Shown here: piece by piece, positions 58,159 to 64,000 of the stretch
Layout: each line of letters opens with the position of its first letter
How positions within the stretch are numbered: the first letter of the stretch is position 1
From: Fasciola hepatica
Lineage: Eukaryota > Platyhelminthes > Trematoda > Plagiorchiida > Fasciolidae
NCBI GenBank assembly: GCA_948099385.1
Contig: CANUEZ040000062.1
Coordinates: 5,511,501-5,575,500 of the forward strand
DNA length: 64,000 bases
Direction: 5' to 3'
Notes under the pieces: model-generated
The model's input: only the letters and a program-made list of their open reading frames with translations
Told to the model about the DNA's origin: nothing
Databases searched by the model: none
Position numbers and translations under genes: made by a program

Positions 58159-58726
58159 GTGTTGCAAATGACTAATTTGTTTTCACGTTTCTTTGAAATA
58201 GGCTGTGAGAGGGACGTTTTGGGTACACATATTTGAGTGTGCCTCATAGGTATACATGGTTGCTTTGCTGTGAAATAAAATGGAGACGTAATAGACTATG
58301 TGTTTCTTTGGATGGCTTCAGTGCTTACAAAGAATAGGAAATAGTATTCCCGTATTTGCAGACATCTACCTAGCTTTTGTTGCCTATCTTTCCTTTCAAG
58401 TGTAATGCGAGAAAATTCTGCAGCAAAAAACCTCAATCAGTATTAAATTTCTTTGGTAGTTTCGGTATTGTTCGGTTTTGCGGCTTGAAAAGATAAAATA
58501 TAGGTAAGACGGTCTCTCCTCGGTAGAAGAGTCAGTTATTTTGGAATTTTCAACAAAAACGGCCACTAGAAAAATTACGGGAATTGTCAATGATGATTTT
58601 CCGAGAAGATACTGTGTCAAATAGTAGGTTATTAACAAAGGAAGCCAAGGCGAGTATTTATGCCGATTTTTTAAGACGTAAGGGTAACAAGAAAAGGTGA
58701 CTGGACAACTGGCTTGGACATCGATT

Positions 58727-58728
<2 letters not shown>

Positions 58729-58792
<64 letters not shown>
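58729..58792 (+). repeat. (TA)n microsatellite, about 64 bp
   Basis: Perfect TA alternation, flanked by CGATTTAAA and GTAAGGAGG. Same motif as the tract at 53.95 kb. Confidence 0.97.
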
Positions 58793-58795
<3 letters not shown>

Positions 58796-60204
58796 AGGAG
58801 GCATTAGACACTGCCAGGTAATCAAAACAGTGGATGAAGACGGCTGTAACAACTGACCGAAAATAGTGCAAACTCTTGATGTGAACAGTACTGCAGTCTT
58901 AGTTCTAAGTTCAACCAGCTTCGTGAAATTTCATATTTTTTTGAAATGTTGATTTTGACCTACAAACAACTTTCACTGCACGATTAAAACAAAAAACTAG
59001 GCGCTGCTTTGCTTAAAACAACTGAAGTTTACTTTCGGAGATCTCAGTTTTGGTTCGGTTATTTCAATCAATCAACCATGCATTGCTGCTTTCTGGTTTT
59101 CCCTTCTATCTCACCGTGTCGTTTTGTTTGACACGAAACGAACGAGAGCATAAAGAGCAAACAGAGAGCTCAAAGTTTGCAAATTAAATTGTGAAGATAT
59201 AAAAGGGTTTATGTGCAACTTGACCACCGTCTGTGGCACCTAGTCATGTCACATACTGTCTCCAACCATCCAATGGGCGGACTTTGGGTACCCGTAAGTC
59301 TTGCACTTCCTGCACGACCAAGTTCGTTAGCTAAGGTTATCATCTCTCGACAAACCTCTCAAACACGACTTGCCTCCGGGAACAATGTACGACGAGGAAA
59401 CTTATCTCTATGTATGCGCAATACATGATACAACTACTATGATCTATTTTAATTGAGCGCATGCTCCAGTGACTGACTTCGAGTTCCAAATACCCCACAC
59501 CTAACCTCATAGTTGTTGATAAGGTGTTCCAAAAATATTTGATGGTGTCAGAATAAGTGAGACGATAGAAACAGATTACGTGATGTAAAGTGACAACTGT
59601 ATGCGGTGAATTTTTATAAAGAATCTAGTATGATTAACGCACTGCAAAAGCCAGAAACGGCCTATAATCGACAAGAGTAAATCAGGGTGTCATGAAGTAC
59701 TGAGAGTCAGAACCATGATATCCATGAAATAATTTTCACGTGTCATGTCACATAGGTGAGTACACTGGGAGGGTTTGATTGGTTGCATATATCTCTGTTT
59801 GTATTAGTGGAGGTTCTACGCAAACTACATAAGACAAAAAAAATTAGGTCGCGATAACCAATGCAGTGGGGACTAGAGTGATAGTCAAACAATACGGAGT
59901 TCAATGTGAATCAGATACCGTTGGAGCAGTGCAGACGATGGAATTAGGAGTATAACTGCTCAACCAAAACTGTTCACACAGTCTATGCATTACAGATGAA
60001 GATTATAATATGCAGGGCCAGTGATCTTCGGCTTGGGTTGATCGTGTTCAGTATGAAATCACAAAAGCTTTACGAGCCTAGCTGAACAAGTGTTTCATCG
60101 GTTTCCCATACTTGCATTGATCGAACACAAATGTGCCTGGCCTTTACGCTGCTTCTCTTCAGATGAAGTAATATTGACCGCAGTTTTTACTTATTTCTAC
60201 ATCA

Positions 60205-60229
60205 CACGCGCGCGCACACACACACACAC
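60205..60229 (+). repeat. short (CG)(CA)n microsatellite
   Basis: ACGCGCGCGC followed by seven CA units; alternating purine-pyrimidine. Confidence 0.9.
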
Positions 60230-62149
60230 CAGGGGTACTCAATTCACTGGGACCATAAGTTGGGTAGGCTATGTCATAGTGACGCTGTAGGGCAAAACAG
60301 AGACCCAAAATAATTAATAAGGCCTTTCAGTATACTCAGTCTCACTGGCAGGGTCACTATATGCTAGTTTGCTTGGCCAGTGATCTCGTGTTCGATCTGA
60401 AATCACAAAAACAGTAAACTTGAGAAACCACTAATTGTCTCATTGTGCTCCCACACCCAGATTAATTGGACATCGATATGTTCGTCTACAACCTGTCCGT
60501 GACAGGTGAACAACTAGTAAATTTTCCTTGGATGAAGAACAGAATTGTGTTCCGCCATAAACAATGTTTTAAATTCCCGAGCCAAGATCTGACTTGACCG
60601 TTTAAAACAGCTGCTTTCGTCCAAGTGGGCGACATTGGTCTCAGTCGAGGTACAAAAATAGTTAGATAACTGCCAAAGGCGACTTGATTCGCGGGTGGAG
60701 TGATCGAACTTTTTTATTTTACGACAGCTAAGAAAAGGTGACCAAAAATGATCAGTGGACAGTCATGACAATTACTATTCAGAGATATTTTCAGAGTGAA
60801 GTTCAACAGATTTTTTTCTGGTTACCTAGTTGTGTGCTCCAGACTTAATTCAATAGAAGAATACTTGAAAAAATTACTGTGAATGAGGTTTGTGCTGAAA
60901 AGGTAATTTATTCTACCTTCTTTGAAGCACCAGTGGTCGCATGATGGTTAAGACAGGTAACTGATACTCTGGTTGTGATTTTTGATGTAATATCCAATGG
61001 GATTTGTTTATTTTTTGTGCGTCGTCCAGTGGAGCTTTCCTCTCCAAGCATGAATCTGTCCAGGATAGACCTATTTTAATAAACAACTGTTTGTAATACT
61101 TTCATTATGTGAATCAAAATGACATATTAGAAGAAGTGAACCAAGTGATTCGATGGATTTTCCGCATAATTATGGTAAGGGAAACATTCAGACTGAAAAC
61201 AGTCTATGTGTTATTTGCCTGAAGTAAGGCAGGTTATAAGGTAGAAAGACAGATGGTTGGCTCCTCTCAAATTAGGCTGTACTGGGACAAAATGATGGCT
61301 TCAGTATCACCCTTCTACAAGTTTTATCGATACTTGATAAGCATGCCATGGTTGTCCACAGCATTTATGGGGATAGGCTGTTGTAGGATGGAGTGAAGAA
61401 GACAACCAATCGTCCGTGGATGAGAGGCTGCAGATCCAGTGTTGGGAATCCGTCGGCAACTGGACGAATGGACTTACGTCAGAACCAAGGAAGGAGAGCC
61501 CAAGTCCAAAAGTAATTGCGGCATCTTAAGTTGGACCTATTTGGATGGGATATAGTGTCAGACTTCGTGATAAAGCTCAGAATCGTCTCACACGGAACAG
61601 TGAGTTGGAGGAATGAAGGAAGTTCGAGGCGCACAAGTATCACAGATAAGGTGGAAAACCAGCATTAATTCCGTTTTTGTTTTGCATGGTAAGTAAATGC
61701 TTGGGTAAGCATGGCGGTTAAATAGTAGTTATTTGATTTCTACTCCCGATAACTTAGTCCAAAAAAACTTTCGCACTTTTTGGTTGACTTGGATTGTTCT
61801 ATGGTAATAAGATCTAACTTGCGAGAGTAAAACAATGGACAATTTTATCGTCTTCCCTATAGGAATTTCATCATCTAATCGTTTTATACTGGGAAATCAC
61901 CGTCTGCTTTTCTCGTTTTGTCGTTTTCGTCGACGGTAGACCTGATTCTTTGTGACTGTTTCAGGTGAGACCTATAATCAGCAAGATAAGAAGTACTTTA
62001 AAGTGAGTTTGTCATCTAGTCATTTTACTTAAGTAAGATGTTCCGGGCTTAAGTTATTTAAAATCTAACGCTGTTTTCCCACTAAGTTTCCTGATCAGTT
62101 AGAAATCTAACTTTGGATAGTGTTCTTTATATGGCTTTTGGGATTTATC

Positions 62150-62450
62150 TAGCCCACAGGATATGAAGGGGTCGTATACAAACAGACAGGGACACACAAC
62201 TCTACGGGATGGCAGATGGATGGACAAACAGCCCACCCCTTACAGCCGAGTCCACTGAGTCGCGCCCCGTGTGATATAGGGACTGTTGGGTATTGCATTT
62301 CTCGTCAAGATTGGCCAAAGGACCAAAACCCATCAAACCCCTCCCCCGCTTGTTTTGGCTGTCCCCACACCGCCCCCTCAGTGTAGTCCGTCATCGGTCT
62401 GCCGCTCGGCCACCTATCTGCACTGGTACTCGGTCTTTGTCATTTGAAAA
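62150..62450. repeat. GC-rich patch in AT-rich surroundings, possible repeat insertion
   Basis: The block with CCCCTCCCCCGC, CACACCGCCCCCTCA and CGCCCCGTGTGATAT differs sharply in composition from both flanks. It has no recognised coding content and no pol III boxes that I can define. It may be an inserted repeat of unknown class. Confidence 0.35.
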
Positions 62451-64000
62451 GCTCTCAAGAGAAATCAAGCAAAATTAGACAAATTCTGGTCAGTGCCCGT
62501 TTAATTAGGACTGAAATAGAGAAGATCACGCACGCACACAGGGAAGCACACAGGAACAGATCTACAGAGATTGAAAACAAAATACAAACATATCAAGCTG
62601 CCGAATCCCATACACACAAGAGAGAGAAAGAGAGGTAGATTCTTTTCTGAATGACTCGGCTTAGGAACAATCAGTTGCGTAAGCTATCTGAATCTTTTGA
62701 CCAGTTTCACTTACCTACTCATCTTCTGCGATCATTTTTCTGTCTGTTGCTGACCCTGACTTAGTTAATTTATAGTCCCTAAAAAAATAATTTTAAAAAA
62801 TGTCTGAACGAAGATTTGGCGTCTGATATCTACAACACACTTTCGGTGGGTTTCATATCACAGTCGATTCAGATTAATGGTTCTTCATTTATTAAATATT
62901 AGAACACAGTGAACATTACTGCTCTAATATCTATGTATTTCGTTTACAGGCCAAGCAAAGTAAATTCTAAAATCCAGACAGGCAAGTATTTTTTCACGCA
63001 AAACGTGGTCGAATTTTAGAATATATCTCAGCAATTTCAAACACTACTGCTTGGCAATGATACGATAAAAATCCGCTTAAAACAGTCATGTTCTCGTGAA
63101 TACTACCAAAGATCTTTAATGAGAAATAACTGTACAGAGGAATCCTGCTTGAGTAATGATGAATCCTTCTCTAACTGCCTATCTGCCTCCCGTTAGCCGG
63201 TCGATGTATTCCAGAATACCCGACCAGATAAGAATTTGGTAAAGAAAATTCGATGATAAAAACCTTTAGGTAGAATTACTTGCCACACGGCTTCAAAGTT
63301 TCCATCACCATGGACTCGTTAGAATTGAAGCTTGTTAGAAATCGTCTGCGCCAAACACACACGACGCCAAGAAGGGACCTAAGTGAGGACGAAATAGCAA
63401 TCCAGAGCTGTCGATGCTTGCCAGTAGGATATCATGAGTTGACGCTGACTGACCAAACCCTTCTATGGTCATTCAAATTCACTTTGATGCGACAAAAGTT
63501 AATCTGATTTCAACCTGTTTTCGTTGATTTATAGATGAATTAGCAATCAGTTCACACTAGATAGACAATTAAAGGTTGTGAACCTCCAATATTACCTAAG
63601 TTCTGTAATATGTGCGACGACGACGACAACCACCAACTTCCTTTTCGTGATTTAAGATGAAATACCTAATTCGGGGTTCATCTGCCACTTTTATCAAAGC
63701 CGGAAACGCTCGTTTATTCCCAAAATCTCTTAGTCTGTTATAAATTGTTTGTTTATTTAAAACAAAATAAGAAGGAATATTTAGAAGCCTTCCAGCAACT
63801 TAAGTAGCTGTCGTTGGAAGAGAAATGCAATTTACAAACTGGATGTGACAGAATCTTTGCACAGAAAGAAACTCTGTGCTGTTAAGGAAACTTCTCTCAG
63901 TTTACTTTTAACTGATATTTCTGTGGTCAAATAATGTAAACAAAAATGAACGGCTTTAATCATTGTTACTACTTTCCGGTGTCAAAAGACAAGATCTTGA

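Larger units (their letters stand above)
58159..64000. other. AT-rich intergenic sequence with simple repeats
   Basis: No coding region is convincing. A 75-codon frame at 63,280-63,507 looks mildly protein-like but has no motif and no splice context. Two loosely similar blocks around 60,013-60,070 and 60,380-60,410 (both GGCCAGTGATCT...GAAATCACAAAA) are copies of a dispersed repeat. Confidence 0.5.

Noticed and set aside
58658..58871. Minus-strand frames with Tyr-Ile repeats
   Set aside because: Translation of the second TA microsatellite, with no coding sequence on either side.
63280..63507. 75-codon plus-strand frame as an exon of the host gene
   Set aside because: No domain, no clear splice sites and 5 kb beyond a plausible polyadenylation signal.

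Overview
This is a piece of a eukaryotic nuclear chromosome that is almost entirely made of retrotransposons in different stages of decay. There are no operons, ribosome binding sites, rRNA genes or CRISPR arrays. The mix of elements (CR1-like non-LTR elements whose ORF1 begins with a PHD-type zinc finger, CsRn1/Boudicca-like Ty3/Gypsy, K02A2.6-like Gypsy, BEL/Pao and a tRNA-headed SINE) suggests a repeat-rich invertebrate. A flatworm, perhaps a tapeworm with a large genome, fits best, but that is an inference from element types and not from any host gene I can name.

Layout. 1-10 kb: old, heavily mutated DNA with three CR1 reverse transcriptase fragments (4.6, 7.0 and 8.2 kb), a probable ancient BEL/Pao solo LTR (4.1 kb) and a SINE with a tRNA-like pol III promoter (9.1 kb). 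10.1-14.4 kb: a nearly full-length CR1-like element on the minus strand (PHD ORF1, endonuclease, reverse transcriptase, pentamer 3' tail). 16.3-20.1 kb: a second, very decayed non-LTR element on the plus strand. 21.2-26.9 kb: a decayed CsRn1-like Ty3/Gypsy element on the plus strand with both LTRs and all pol domains recognisable. 29.0-32.5 kb: a third non-LTR element, its endonuclease split by about 1.2 kb of foreign sequence. 33.8-35.5 kb: an old copy of the CR1 family that also has a young copy at 45.1-46.7 kb.

36.3-44.2 kb is the most informative part. A PHD-ORF1 CR1 element was split inside its endonuclease by a recently inserted BEL/Pao element (37,894-41,993). The two 359-bp LTRs read as identical and are flanked by a 5-bp target duplication, ATGGT. 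The BEL/Pao element keeps Gag, zinc knuckles, protease and an RNase H-like segment in one reading frame, broken by one stop codon. Its reverse transcriptase core and integrase are absent, so it looks like a young non-autonomous deletion derivative. The CR1 copy at 45.1-46.7 kb carries the longest intact RT open frame (466 codons).

From about 46.8 kb the DNA is visibly richer in A and T and poorer in recognisable elements. It holds a decayed Gypsy element on the minus strand (49.5-52.4 kb), two long TA microsatellites, and at 54.2-57.9 kb what seem to be two or three exons of the only host protein-coding gene in the window: a Ser/Gln/Asn-rich, apparently disordered protein that I cannot name. 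The last 6 kb is non-coding as far as I can see.
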